A stretch of DNA of 41,573 nucleotides from Rhodoferax sp. (GTDB lineage Bacteria; Pseudomonadota; Gammaproteobacteria; Burkholderiales; Burkholderiaceae_C), in assembly GCA_030833685.1 (NCBI GenBank), contig JAURGS010000001.1, positions 1 to 41,573 of the forward strand. The letters are read 5' to 3'. Shown here in pieces: positions 30,466 to 38,790 of the stretch; the stretch's first letter is position 1, and each line of letters begins with the position of its first letter. The notes beneath the pieces were generated by a model that was not told where the DNA came from, made no database searches, and saw only the letters and a program-made list of their open reading frames with translations. A program made the position numbers and the translations under genes.

Positions 30466-31896
30466 ATGACCGACGCGACTGAAAAAATGCTGCTTTTGCT
30501 GGACGGCTCGAGCTACCTGTACAGAGCGTTTCACGCCATGCCCGATCTGCGCGCGGTCGCTGGTGACCCACAGAGTGCGCCAACCGGCGCGATACGCGGC
30601 ATGATCAATATGTTGCAAAGCCTGCGCAAAGACTATCCAGCCAGTTATGTGGCCTGTGTTTTTGACGCCAAAGGCCCTACCTTCCGGGACGAAATCTACC
30701 CGCAGTACAAAGCCAACCGCTCGCCCATGCCGCCCGATTTGCGGCTGCAGATTGAGCCGATTCACGAGGTGGTTCGGCACATGGGTTGGACGGTGCTTGA
30801 TGTGCCCGGCGTCGAGGCGGACGACGTGATCGGCACACTTTCTCATCAGGCGGCGCGGCAAGGCATACCTGTCGTCATTGTCAGTGGTGACAAAGACCTG
30901 GCGCAGCTGGTCAACGATCAAATCATTATTGTTGACACCATGAACGGTAAGCGCCGTGACGTGGCCGGAGTTCGCGAGGAGTTTGGCGTCTCCCCAGAGC
31001 AGATGCTGGACTACCAGACCCTGGTTGGCGATACGGTTGATAACGTTCCTGGCGTGCCCAAAGTTGGCCCCAAAACAGCGGTGAAGTGGCTCGATGAATA
31101 TGGGTCGCTGGAAAAAATCGTCGAAAACGCCCAGGCGATCAAGGGGGTGGTCGGTGAGAACTTGCGCCAGTCCCTGTCCTGGTTGCCCACAGCTCGGTCC
31201 CTATTGACCATCAAAACCGACTGCAACCTGAGCGACTGGGTGCCAGGGCTGCCAACCCTGGAGGCCTTGCGCACCCAGGCGGCCGATGAAGCCGCTTTGC
31301 TAGCGTTTTATGAGCGATTCGGTTTTAAAGGCCTTTTGCGCAGCTTGCAAACGCCAGCGGCGCAGAGTACCCAGGCCAGCGCCAAGCCTTCGGGCCCAGT
31401 CAGCGCCGACGCTGCGGCAGATTTGTTTGAAGGAACGCCGCATGCCAAACCGAGTGCTCCGTTGGCGACGCGCTATGAAACCATTTTGAGTTGGGACGAT
31501 TTCGATCGCTGGCTGGCCCGATTGCACGCGGCAGATCTGGTGGCACTGGACACGGAAACCACCTCGCTGGACGGAATGCGTGCCAGACTGGTGGGAATCA
31601 GCCTCAGCGTGGCGGTGGGGGAGGCGGCCTACATCCCGCTGGCTCATCAGTACGCCGGAGCGCCCGACCAGTTGCCCATTGACCAGGTATTAGCCCGCCT
31701 GAGCCCATGGTTGCAAGATCCTGTGCGTGCCAAATTGGGCAGCACATCAAATACGACCGCCACGTCATGGCCAATTGCGGCATCGAGGTGCGCGGTTATG
31801 TGCACGACACCATGCTGCAAAGCTATGTGTTGGAAGTGCACCGACCGCACGGCCTGGCCAGTCTGGCAGAGCGCCACCTGGGCCGAAAAGGCCTGA
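30466..31896 (+). CDS. polA: DNA polymerase I, N-terminal part (frame broken near 31737)
   Basis: From the ATG the frame encodes the 5'-3' exonuclease domain (about residues 1-300) with 'LLLDGSSYLYRAFHAMP', 'EADDVIGTL', 'VSGDKDLAQLV' and 'GDTVDNVPGVPKVGPKTA'. The first part of the 3'-5' exonuclease domain follows, whose 'VALDTETTSLDGM' keeps the acidic pair of a proofreading enzyme. Family sequence continues to 'DPVRAKLG' near 31740. Beyond that this frame gives about 50 unrelated residues and stops at 31896. The rest of the enzyme is encoded one base back. A real product of this frame alone would lack all polymerase motifs. Confidence 0.88.
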   Translation: MTDATEKMLLLLDGSSYLYRAFHAMPDLRAVAGDPQSAPTGAIRGMINMLQSLRKDYPASYVACVFDAKGPTFRDEIYPQYKANRSPMPPDLRLQIEPIHEVVRHMGWTVLDVPGVEADDVIGTLSHQAARQGIPVVIVSGDKDLAQLVNDQIIIVDTMNGKRRDVAGVREEFGVSPEQMLDYQTLVGDTVDNVPGVPKVGPKTAVKWLDEYGSLEKIVENAQAIKGVVGENLRQSLSWLPTARSLLTIKTDCNLSDWVPGLPTLEALRTQAADEAALLAFYERFGFKGLLRSLQTPAAQSTQASAKPSGPVSADAAADLFEGTPHAKPSAPLATRYETILSWDDFDRWLARLHAADLVALDTETTSLDGMRARLVGISLSVAVGEAAYIPLAHQYAGAPDQLPIDQVLARLSPWLQDPVRAKLGSTSNTTATSWPIAASRCAVMCTTPCCKAMCWKCTDRTAWPVWQSATWAEKA

Positions 31897-33266
31897 GTTT
31901 CGAAGACTTATGTGGCAAAGGGGCTGCCCAGATCGGTTTTGACCAGGTTGATCTAGCCCGCGCTACGCAGTATTCCTGCGAGGACTCGGACATGACCTTG
32001 CATGTTCACCACCACCTTTGGACCCTTTTGGCACAGGATGAGAAATTAAGACGGATTTACGAGCTGGAAATCGCCAGCAGCGAGGCCTTGTTCAGAATCG
32101 AGCGCAATGGCGTGCTCATTGACGGCCCAACGCTTGCGCAGCAAAGCCAGGAGTTGGGCGAGCGCATTGTCGGCATTGAGGCGCAGGCACATGAGCTGGC
32201 CGGGCAGTCGTTTAACCTGAGCAGCCCAAAACAAATCAGCGAGATTTTCTTCGGTCAGCTGGGCTTGCCCGTGGTGAAGAAAACCGCCACTGGCGCGCCG
32301 AGCACGGACGACGAGGTCTTGCAAAAGCTGGCAGAAGACTATCCTTTGCCAGCCAAAATTTTGGAGTACCGGGGACTGGCCAAGCTCAAGGGCACCTACA
32401 CCGACAAATTGGCCCAGTTGGCGCTGCCCGAAACCGGTCGGGTGCACACCCATTACGCCCAGGCAGTCGCGGTGACTGGGCGTCTGTCCAGCAACGACCC
32501 GAACCTGCAGAACATTCCGATTCGCACCGCCGAGGGGCGCCGCGTGCGCGAGGCGTTTGTGGCGCCGGCTGGCTGTAGCATTGCCAGCGCTGACTACAGC
32601 CAGATTGAGCTGCGCATCATGGCGCACCTAAGCGACGACGCAGCCTTGCTCAAGGCTTTCCATGACGGGCTGGACGTGCACCGGGCGACGGCAGCCGAAA
32701 TTTTTGGTTTGGATACCGCCAGCGTCAGCGCCGAGCAAAGGCGTTATGCCAAGGTGATCAATTTTGGTTTGATCTACGGCATGAGCGCTTATGGTCTGGC
32801 CAAGGCGCTGGGCATCGACAACACGGCCGCCAAAAATTACATCACCCGTTATTTTGAGCGCTACCCCGGTGTGAAACGTTACATGGACAACACCCGTGCA
32901 CTGGCCAAAACCCAGGGTTTCGTGGAAACTGTATTTGGGCGGCGCCTGTACCTGCCAGAGATCAATTCGCCCAACGGTCCGCGCCGCGCGGGGGCTGAAC
33001 GCGCCGCTATCAACGCACCCATGCAGGGGACTGCCGCTGACCTGATCAAGATGAGCATGGTCAAGGTTCAGCAGGTGATCGATGCCCAAGGCCTGTCAAC
33101 GCGCATGATCATGCAGGTCCACGATGAACTGGTGTTTGAAGTGCCCGACAAAGAGCTGGACTGGGTGCGGCACGATGTACCGCGCCTGATGGCAGGGGTG
33201 GCCGAGCTCAAGGTTCCCTTGTTGGCCGAGGTGGGTGTGGGCCCCAACTGGGAGCAGGCCCATTGA
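31707..33266 (+). CDS. polA: DNA polymerase I, C-terminal part (proofreading remainder and polymerase domain)
   Basis: Family sequence resumes at 'GQHIKYDRHVM' from 31737, equivalent to exonuclease motif II of DNA polymerase I. It runs to polymerase motif A 'DYSQIELRIMAHL', motif B 'RRYAKVINFGLIYGMSAYG' and motif C 'MQVHDELVFEV'. All catalytic acids are present. The ATG at 31707 is only where this frame opens, not a credible start. From 30466 to 33266 there are 2801 bases, one short of 934 codons, so a single base is missing at the junction. The restored length of 933 residues is normal for the family. Confidence 0.88.
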   Translation: MVARSCACQIGQHIKYDRHVMANCGIEVRGYVHDTMLQSYVLEVHRPHGLASLAERHLGRKGLSFEDLCGKGAAQIGFDQVDLARATQYSCEDSDMTLHVHHHLWTLLAQDEKLRRIYELEIASSEALFRIERNGVLIDGPTLAQQSQELGERIVGIEAQAHELAGQSFNLSSPKQISEIFFGQLGLPVVKKTATGAPSTDDEVLQKLAEDYPLPAKILEYRGLAKLKGTYTDKLAQLALPETGRVHTHYAQAVAVTGRLSSNDPNLQNIPIRTAEGRRVREAFVAPAGCSIASADYSQIELRIMAHLSDDAALLKAFHDGLDVHRATAAEIFGLDTASVSAEQRRYAKVINFGLIYGMSAYGLAKALGIDNTAAKNYITRYFERYPGVKRYMDNTRALAKTQGFVETVFGRRLYLPEINSPNGPRRAGAERAAINAPMQGTAADLIKMSMVKVQQVIDAQGLSTRMIMQVHDELVFEVPDKELDWVRHDVPRLMAGVAELKVPLLAEVGVGPNWEQAH

Positions 33267-33290
33267 GGGCCGGGCGCCGGAGCATCACCC

Positions 33291-33917
33291 GTGTTAAGCC
33301 TTCAGATTGCGACTGTTTTTTTTGGTGCCTCGGTCTTGCTGGGCTTGTCCCCGGGTCCGGACAATCTGTTTGTCCTGATGCAATCTGCCACACACGGGCG
33401 TCGCGCTGGAATTCTGGTGGTGTTGGGTTTGTGCACCGGGCTGCTTGGCCACACCGCGGCGGTGGCACTGGGTCTGGCCGCCGTGGTGGCAGCCTCGGCG
33501 ATCGCGTTCACGGTGCTTAAGTTCGTGGGCGCCGCCTACCTTTTGTACCTGGCTTGGTCGGCCTGGCGCGCACCAGCGGCTCAGGCCAGTGGTGCTGTCC
33601 TGCAGCCCCAAAGTGGCTCAAGCTTGTATTGGCGTGGCGTGCTGATGAACCTGAGCAATCCCAAGGTGGCGCTGTTTTTTTTAGCGTTCCTACCGCAGTT
33701 CGTCCAGCCGCAGCAAGGGCCAGTGGTCTGGCAAACCATTCAGCTCGGCGCGATTTTCATGTTGGCAACCTTGCTCACCTTTGGGGCGATCAGTTTTTTT
33801 GCCGCGTCCATTGGCAACTGGCTCAGACAATCTGCCCAAGCGCAAACCTGGATGAATCGCGGCAGCGCAGTTTTGTTTGCCGGTCTGGCTGTGCGCTTGG
33901 CGATCTCGCAGCGCTGA
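33291..33917 (+). CDS. LysE/RhtB family amino acid exporter
   Basis: This 208-residue protein with about six membrane helices begins at a GTG preceded by GGAG. It has the family signature 'LLGLSPGPDNLFVLMQSATHGRRAGI' near the N-terminus and 'FVGAAYLLYLAWSAWR' and 'GVLMNLSNPKVALFFLAFLPQF' further on. The family exports amino acids or their derivatives; the substrate here cannot be told. It lies 24 bases after polA on the same strand and converges with the pirin gene. Confidence 0.88.
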   Translation: MLSLQIATVFFGASVLLGLSPGPDNLFVLMQSATHGRRAGILVVLGLCTGLLGHTAAVALGLAAVVAASAIAFTVLKFVGAAYLLYLAWSAWRAPAAQASGAVLQPQSGSSLYWRGVLMNLSNPKVALFFLAFLPQFVQPQQGPVVWQTIQLGAIFMLATLLTFGAISFFAASIGNWLRQSAQAQTWMNRGSAVLFAGLAVRLAISQR

Positions 33918-33927
33918 AGCCAGCGCT
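33910..33927. terminator. Short hairpin at the LysE/pirin convergence
   Basis: AGCGCTG and CAGCGCT pair around AAGC, overlapping the stop codon of the exporter gene. There is no T run directly after it. A weak bidirectional terminator is possible. Confidence 0.3.
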
Positions 33928-33944
33928 AGCCCAGCCCGTCGGTT

Positions 33945-34820
33945 TTATGCGCTTTCGACCAAGCGCCCGTCTCGCATGTCGGCGAGTGCCTGGTAGATTT
34001 CGGCCTGGGTATTCATCACAAACGGACCGTATTGCACGATGGGTTCTCTCAGAGGCATGCCCGCAATCAGCAAGAGCTTGGCATCCTCTGTGGCTTGCAA
34101 TGCAATGCCGTCGCTGTGAGCCAGGTTTCGCAAAACAGCCATGTGTCGAATGGGCACAGCCTGGTCGGCCACTTTCACTGAGCCACGGTAGACGTAAATG
34201 AATGCATTCATGCCGGGGTCCAGAATTTGTTCAAAACTGGTGTGGGCAGGCATGTGAATGTCCAGGTACAGCGGCTGAGTACCTGATCGTGTGACGGCGC
34301 CTGTGACACCCTGGGTTTCGCCAGCGATGACTGTGATGTCCAGGCCGTCTTCTCGCTTAAAGTGCGGAAGCTCTGCGGCGTTGAAGTCTTTGTACCAAGG
34401 CGGGCACATCTTGTCTTTGCCGGGCAAATTGAGCCAGAGCTGAAACCCTTCCATCATTCCATATTCCTGTTGCGGAATCTCGGAGTGAATCACGCCTCGG
34501 CCAGCCGTCATCCATTGCACACCGCCGTTTTCTAGCAGGCCTTCGTTGCCTGCACTGTCGCGATGCAACAGGCGTCCCGCAATCATGTAGGTGATGGTCT
34601 CGAAGCCGCGATGGGGGTGGTCTGGAAAGCCTGCGATGTAGTCGTCGGGGTTGTCGCTGCCAAACGCATCGAGCATCAGAAATGGATCAAGCCGCAGCTG
34701 AAGATCGCTGGTGAGCACGCGGGTGAGTTTCACGCCAGCACCATCCGATGTGGGACGCCCCACAATCAGACGCTCTACCGTGCGAGGATTTTTGACAAGG
34801 GTAATGATCTGGTTGTTCAT
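33945..34820 (-). CDS. Pirin family protein
   Basis: This 291-residue double cupin has the metal-binding N-terminal cupin with 'DPFLMLDAFG', 'GFPDHPHRGFETITYMIAGRLLHRDS' and 'GGVQWMTAGRGVIHSE'. The C-terminal cupin is of the pirin_C type ('FIYVYRGSVKVADQAVP'). The histidines in PHPHRG-like and VIHSE blocks are the iron ligands. Some bacterial pirins are quercetin dioxygenases or act as regulators; which applies here is unknown. AATAAT lies six bases before the ATG without a ribosome site. It is a single gene between the LysE exporter and the AEC transporter. Confidence 0.9.
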   Translation of the reverse strand: MNNQIITLVKNPRTVERLIVGRPTSDGAGVKLTRVLTSDLQLRLDPFLMLDAFGSDNPDDYIAGFPDHPHRGFETITYMIAGRLLHRDSAGNEGLLENGGVQWMTAGRGVIHSEIPQQEYGMMEGFQLWLNLPGKDKMCPPWYKDFNAAELPHFKREDGLDITVIAGETQGVTGAVTRSGTQPLYLDIHMPAHTSFEQILDPGMNAFIYVYRGSVKVADQAVPIRHMAVLRNLAHSDGIALQATEDAKLLLIAGMPLREPIVQYGPFVMNTQAEIYQALADMRDGRLVESA

Positions 34821-34826
34821 GTCGGA

Positions 34827-34832
34827 ATTATT
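34827..34832 (-). promoter_or_regulatory. -10-like element for a leaderless start (pirin gene)
   Basis: On the minus strand AATAAT, five of six matches to TATAAT, is followed by TCCGAC and the ATG at 34820. No Shine-Dalgarno sequence is present. Confidence 0.42.
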
Positions 34833-34984
34833 TTTATGTGTTTAGGGTGGCGCTAGCCCTTGATTTTAGTGGCTTGCTCATGGGAGAGCAGATTGAGGGG
34901 CCTGCTTTAGAAGGCGCAGCGCTGGTTCAGCATGCCTGCAAAGCGGGCAGCGTCATGCGGCGCGTTGCGACCAACTGCACGCGA

Positions 34985-35941
34985 TCAGGCTACGGGACTT
35001 AAGTGCAGTAGCCACAACAAAGCACTGACGCTAAAGAACGACAGCGCGGTTGTCACAAGGCTGGCCACGGCGCTCACATCTTCCACGCCGTAGCTTTGGG
35101 CTAGCGTGGTGTAAATCCCGATCATCGGCATGGCAGAAAACAGCAGCGCCGCCGTCCAAAGTTCATTGGGCAAGGCTGCAAAACCCAACAAGGGCAGGAT
35201 CACCAAGGCTGCCCAAACCAGCAGCGGGTGCACAACGAGTTTGCCCGCCACGATTGGCCATACCTCCTTGAATGAGGCGCCGCCGCCAAGGCCGACCAGG
35301 GTTCCGCCAATTACAAATAAGGACAAGGCTGCGCTGGCCGCAGCAATCATGTCAACCGTGCGCGTGAAGGCACTGGGCAAAGTCACGCCCGACACAGAGA
35401 CCAGCAGGCCTGCGATCAGACCCAACATCAGGGGGTTGCGCGCCAAGCGCATCAATGCCGATCGACAGGCCGGCCAGACCTGGCCCGGCTTGCGGCCCAT
35501 TTCCGCCAGAAACAGCAAGACAGGAATAACCACCAGGTTTTCCAGCATCATGTTCAAAGCCAAAGCAACACCAGCGACAGGCGGCATCAGCAATAGCAGC
35601 ACCGGATAACCCACAAAGCCGGTGTTGGAGCATGACATGCCCATCGCGTAAATCGAAGACCTGACAGCGCTGACACCCTGGATGCGGCGCGTGTAGGCAT
35701 AGCCAATGGCAATCACCGCCAGGGTTCCGACAAGGTAAGCCAGCAAGTAGCTGAGATTAAATATTTCTCGAACATGTTTGTCCGCCAGCGCTTTGAACAA
35801 CAGGGCAGGCAGCGCCAGGTTGAGAACAAATCGGCCGATGATGCGCATGTCAGACTTGCCAAACAGCCCCGCTCGTGTCAGCCCATAACCCAGCAGCATC
35901 ATGAGGTAGATCGGGCTGGTGATAGATAAAACGCTTTGCAT
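34985..35941 (-). CDS. AEC family transporter (auxin efflux carrier type)
   Basis: This 318-residue membrane protein has two sets of about five helices. The opening 'ITSPIYLMMLLGYGLTRAGLF', the middle 'SCSNTGFVGYPVLLLLMPP' and the second half 'LVGLGGGASFKEVWPIVAGKLVVHPLLVW' are AEC family features. Bacterial members carry malonate, malate or other organic acids, so the substrate is open. There is no clear ribosome site before the ATG. Upstream is nrdR on the same strand with an 87-base gap holding a hairpin, so it is probably transcribed separately. Downstream, a weak hairpin at 34933-34949 could end its transcript. Confidence 0.87.
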   Translation of the reverse strand: MQSVLSITSPIYLMMLLGYGLTRAGLFGKSDMRIIGRFVLNLALPALLFKALADKHVREIFNLSYLLAYLVGTLAVIAIGYAYTRRIQGVSAVRSSIYAMGMSCSNTGFVGYPVLLLLMPPVAGVALALNMMLENLVVIPVLLFLAEMGRKPGQVWPACRSALMRLARNPLMLGLIAGLLVSVSGVTLPSAFTRTVDMIAAASAALSLFVIGGTLVGLGGGASFKEVWPIVAGKLVVHPLLVWAALVILPLLGFAALPNELWTAALLFSAMPMIGIYTTLAQSYGVEDVSAVASLVTTALSFFSVSALLWLLHLSPVA

Positions 35942-35966
35942 CAGGACTGCTCGGGCAAGTGAGTGT

Positions 35967-35994
35967 GACCAGCTTGAGGTCAGCTAGGCTGGTC
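35967..35994 (-). terminator. Inverted repeat downstream of nrdR
   Basis: GACCAGC and GCTGGTC pair across a 14-base loop in the gap after the nrdR stop and before the AEC gene. There is no T tract, so a terminator role is tentative. Confidence 0.35.
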
Positions 35995-36028
35995 GGTAGC
36001 TTAGGTGGTGAGTGCGAGGCTGGAGTGC

Positions 36029-36478
36029 CTATTTACGCACTTCGTCGACCAGGGTTTTGAAGTCGTCGATGTCCTCGAAACTTCGGTAGACGCTGGCAAA
36101 GCGAACGTAGGCTACTTTGTCGAGCTTTTTGAGCTCACGCATCACAAGGCTTCCGATCTGCGTGGACAGCACTTCGCGCAAGCCCTGGCTGAGCAGCTTC
36201 TCTTCAATACGTTCGACCGCGCCATCGAGCTGTTCGGTACTGACCGGGCGCTTGCGTAGCGCCAGTCGCATCGAGGCAAGAAGCTTGGCGCGCTCGTAAT
36301 CAATGCGCCGCCCGTCTTTCTTGACGATCGTCGGGAAATTGACTTCTGGATGCTCGTAGGTCGTGAACCGCTTGTCGCATGTCGCGCAGCGGCGCCGGCG
36401 CCGAATGAAGCTGCCGTCCTCGGCAACCCGGGTCTCTGCAACCTGGGTTTCTGGTTTGCCGCAAAAAGGACAGCGCAT
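36029..36478 (-). CDS. nrdR: Transcriptional repressor NrdR
   Basis: This 149-residue protein has the zinc ribbon Cys3-x2-Cys6 and Cys31-x2-Cys34 ('MRCPFCGKPETQV', 'RRRRRCATCDKRFTTYE'). The ATP-cone domain follows (about residues 49-139, starting 'IVKKDGRRIDYERAK'). The length and every conserved block match NrdR, the nucleotide-sensing repressor of ribonucleotide reductase operons. It begins 12 bases after the glyA stop, on the same strand. The glyA-nrdR order is common in Betaproteobacteria. Confidence 0.96.
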   Translation of the reverse strand: MRCPFCGKPETQVAETRVAEDGSFIRRRRRCATCDKRFTTYEHPEVNFPTIVKKDGRRIDYERAKLLASMRLALRKRPVSTEQLDGAVERIEEKLLSQGLREVLSTQIGSLVMRELKKLDKVAYVRFASVYRSFEDIDDFKTLVDEVRK

Positions 36479-36490
36479 AGGCCAGAGGAC

Positions 36491-37735
36491 TCAGCCGTAA
36501 ACCGGAAAACGGGCCGTCAGTGCATTGACCCTGGCACGCACGGCGTCGATGTTGGCGCTATCGCGCGGGTTGTCCAGAACGTCAGCGATCAGGTTGGCCG
36601 TGAGCCGAGCCTCTTCATCCTTGAAGCCGCGGGTGGTCATGGCTGGTGTGCCGATACGCACGCCGCTGGTCACCATCGGTTTTTCGGGGTCGTTGGGAAT
36701 CGCATTTTTATTGATGGTCATGTGCGCTGCGCCTAGAACGGCTTCAGCCTCTTTGCCAGTGAGTCCCTTGGAGCGCAGGTCTACCAGCATCACATGACTT
36801 TCAGTGCGGCCACTGACAATGCGCAGCCCGCGAGCTGTCAATGTCTCGGCCACGATCCTGGCGTTGGCAAGCACCTGTTGCTGATACAGCTTAAAGGCGG
36901 GGTCAAGGGCCTCTTTGAATGCGACTGCTTTGGCAGCGATGACGTGCATCAATGGGCCGCCCTGAAGGCCAGGGAAGATAGCGCTGTTGATGACCTTTTC
37001 GTGTGCCGCTTTCATCAGGATGATGCCTCCGCGCGGTCCGCGCAGGCTTTTGTGCGTGGTGCTGGTCACCACGTCAGCGTGGGGCACCGGGTTGGGGTAG
37101 ACGCCAGCCGCAATCAAGCCGGCATAGTGCGCCATGTCGACCATGAAAATGGCCCCCACCTCTTTGGCAACCTGGGCAAAACGCTCAAAATCGATGCGCA
37201 GGCTGTAGGCCGAGGCGCCCGCAATGATCAGCTTGGGTCGGGTTTCGTGGGCCTTGCGAGCCATCGCGTCGTAGTCGATCTCTTCCTTCTCATTGAGCCC
37301 GTATGACACGACGTTGAACCATTTGCCACTCATGTTGAGCGCCATGCCATGGGTCAGGTGACCGCCCTCGGCCAGGCTCATGCCCATGATGGTGTCTCCA
37401 GGCTTTAAGAAGGCCAGAAACACGGCCTCGTTTGCCGAGGCACCACAGTGGGCTTGGACGTTGGCTGCTTCGGCCCCAAAAAGTTGTTTGGCGCGATCAA
37501 TGGCCAGTTGTTCGGCCACGTCCACAAATTCACAGCCGCCGTAATAACGCTTGCCAGGATAACCTTCGGCGTATTTATTGGTCAGCTGCGTCCCTTGAGC
37601 GGCCATAACCGCTGGTGAGGCGTAGTTTTCGCTGGCGATCAATTCAATATGGTGCTCCTGGCGCTGGTTTTCGCGCTGGATTGCGGCAAACAATTCGGGG
37701 TCGGTTTGTTCGATAAGGGTTTGTCGGTTGAACAT
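36491..37735 (-). CDS. glyA: Serine hydroxymethyltransferase
   Basis: This 414-residue PLP enzyme begins 'MFNRQTLIEQTDPELFAAIQ' and has 'ELIASENYASPAVMAAQGTQLTNKYAEGYPGKRYYGG', the PLP-lysine block 'VVTSTTHKSLRGPRGG' and 'SGVRIGTPAMTTRGF'-type ends. It converts serine and tetrahydrofolate to glycine and methylene-tetrahydrofolate, the main one-carbon source. The length equals that of typical GlyA. The open frame continues upstream without a stop to 37942, but those residues are Pro/Ala-rich and not part of the family, so the ATG at 37735 is preferred. nrdR follows in the same unit. Confidence 0.95.
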   Translation of the reverse strand: MFNRQTLIEQTDPELFAAIQRENQRQEHHIELIASENYASPAVMAAQGTQLTNKYAEGYPGKRYYGGCEFVDVAEQLAIDRAKQLFGAEAANVQAHCGASANEAVFLAFLKPGDTIMGMSLAEGGHLTHGMALNMSGKWFNVVSYGLNEKEEIDYDAMARKAHETRPKLIIAGASAYSLRIDFERFAQVAKEVGAIFMVDMAHYAGLIAAGVYPNPVPHADVVTSTTHKSLRGPRGGIILMKAAHEKVINSAIFPGLQGGPLMHVIAAKAVAFKEALDPAFKLYQQQVLANARIVAETLTARGLRIVSGRTESHVMLVDLRSKGLTGKEAEAVLGAAHMTINKNAIPNDPEKPMVTSGVRIGTPAMTTRGFKDEEARLTANLIADVLDNPRDSANIDAVRARVNALTARFPVYG

Positions 37736-37965
37736 GGTTTTGTCAGGTTTGAACTTGCGAAAATTCTTGTTGAAAAAAAGCGCTAAGCCTTGGGGTGTTT
37801 GCGCAATCAGGTTGCTGCCCATTCCTGGGGTGGTTGCAGGGACAAGGGCTTGGCCCTCAGCGGGGGCGCAGCCCGTTGGTTCATTTAGGCTGGGCGCCAC
37901 GGAAACGATTCTAGCGGCGGGGGTATGGCCGAGGGCCGGCACGCAGCCCGCTGGGGCCAGTCAGG
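37736..37965 (-). promoter_or_regulatory. Long leader upstream of glyA, with a repeated GC-rich motif
   Basis: This gap of about 230 bases lies before the glyA ATG. TAGAAT on the minus strand at 37908-37913 is a candidate -10 element, which would give a leader of roughly 165 bases. The 13-base motif CGCAGCCCG-Y-TGG occurs twice on the plus strand, at 37867-37879 and 37942-37954, exactly 75 bases apart. I do not recognise a known glycine or folate riboswitch fold. The function of the leader, if any, is unknown. Confidence 0.35.
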
Positions 37966-38790
37966 TCAGTTCAGCGCCAGGCGAGGGGACTTTTCGGAGC
38001 TTGCAGGAGGGGCTGCTTTGGGCGGCGGCGCTTTGACTGTGGCTGAGCCAGCACTGTTGGAGAAGGGCGAGACCGTTGCGCCCTTGGCGACTTCCTGCAG
38101 CCGCTCGTACTCCGCCATGACTTTGGCGCCGTAGCCCCCATCGTCGCTGTGGTTGGTCGCGCCGACATAGCGCTGTAGGCCGCCCTCGATCGAGCCCGCG
38201 GCGCGCACACACTCTTCCAGCACCTTGACGCCAACACGAACATTGGCCAGCGGGTCAAAGGCAGCAAATTTACCGCCAAAACTGATGTACTTTTCGCTGT
38301 GAACCTTGGTCATCACCTGCATCAAACCTTGCGCGCCCATGGCGCTTTGCGCAAACGGGTTGAATCCAGACTCGATGGCCATCACAGCCAGCACCAGCTT
38401 GGGGTCGAGCTTGCTGCGAGCAGCTGCCTCGTAGGCCTCGGCGACGATGGCGCTCAGGGGTTCAGGTGCCACCCGGTAGCGTTTGCTCAACCACAGGGCA
38501 ATTGCCGCTTGCTGTTTGGGTAAATCGGTGGGGTCTGCTGCAGTCGCGCGGTCGCTGGCCAGCAGGTCACTGACCACGCCACCGACCTCGATTCGGCGCT
38601 CTTGCAGCCAACCAAACAGCTTGAACTCGCCCAGGTGACGCAATTCAGGGTAGGAGACCAGCGCGGCGCTCACAACCAGCACCAAGATGCCGATCATCGC
38701 CAGGCTGTTGTGTGCGGTGTCCAGCACCAACTTGACCATCTGGTTTGCCAGCTTGTGCGCGGACTCTGTCGCGTTACGCCATGTTGACAT
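37966..38790 (-). CDS. Membrane-anchored lytic transglycosylase, SLT domain
   Basis: This 274-residue protein has an N-terminal transmembrane segment (about residues 30-48) and an SLT/Goose-lysozyme-like domain in the second half. The catalytic glutamate lies in 'AVMAIESGFNPFAQSAMGAQGLMQVM', followed by 'FDPLANVRVGVKVLEEC' and 'GLQRYVGATN'. Such enzymes cleave peptidoglycan glycan strands to 1,6-anhydromuropeptides. The tail (about 40 residues) is Ala/Pro/Lys-rich. The ATG at 38790 is the one properly spaced from AAGGA; ATGs at 38796 and 38811 are too near or before it. It is a single gene upstream of glyA. Confidence 0.85.
   Translation of the reverse strand: MSTWRNATESAHKLANQMVKLVLDTAHNSLAMIGILVLVVSAALVSYPELRHLGEFKLFGWLQERRIEVGGVVSDLLASDRATAADPTDLPKQQAAIALWLSKRYRVAPEPLSAIVAEAYEAAARSKLDPKLVLAVMAIESGFNPFAQSAMGAQGLMQVMTKVHSEKYISFGGKFAAFDPLANVRVGVKVLEECVRAAGSIEGGLQRYVGATNHSDDGGYGAKVMAEYERLQEVAKGATVSPFSNSAGSATVKAPPPKAAPPASSEKSPRLALN

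Noticed and set aside
31732..31745. Programmed -1 frameshifting in polA
   Set aside because: The junction reads AAA-TTG-GGC, with no X-XXY-YYZ slippery heptamer, and I saw no obvious downstream pseudoknot. DNA polymerase I is not known to use recoding, so a deletion or sequencing error is simpler.
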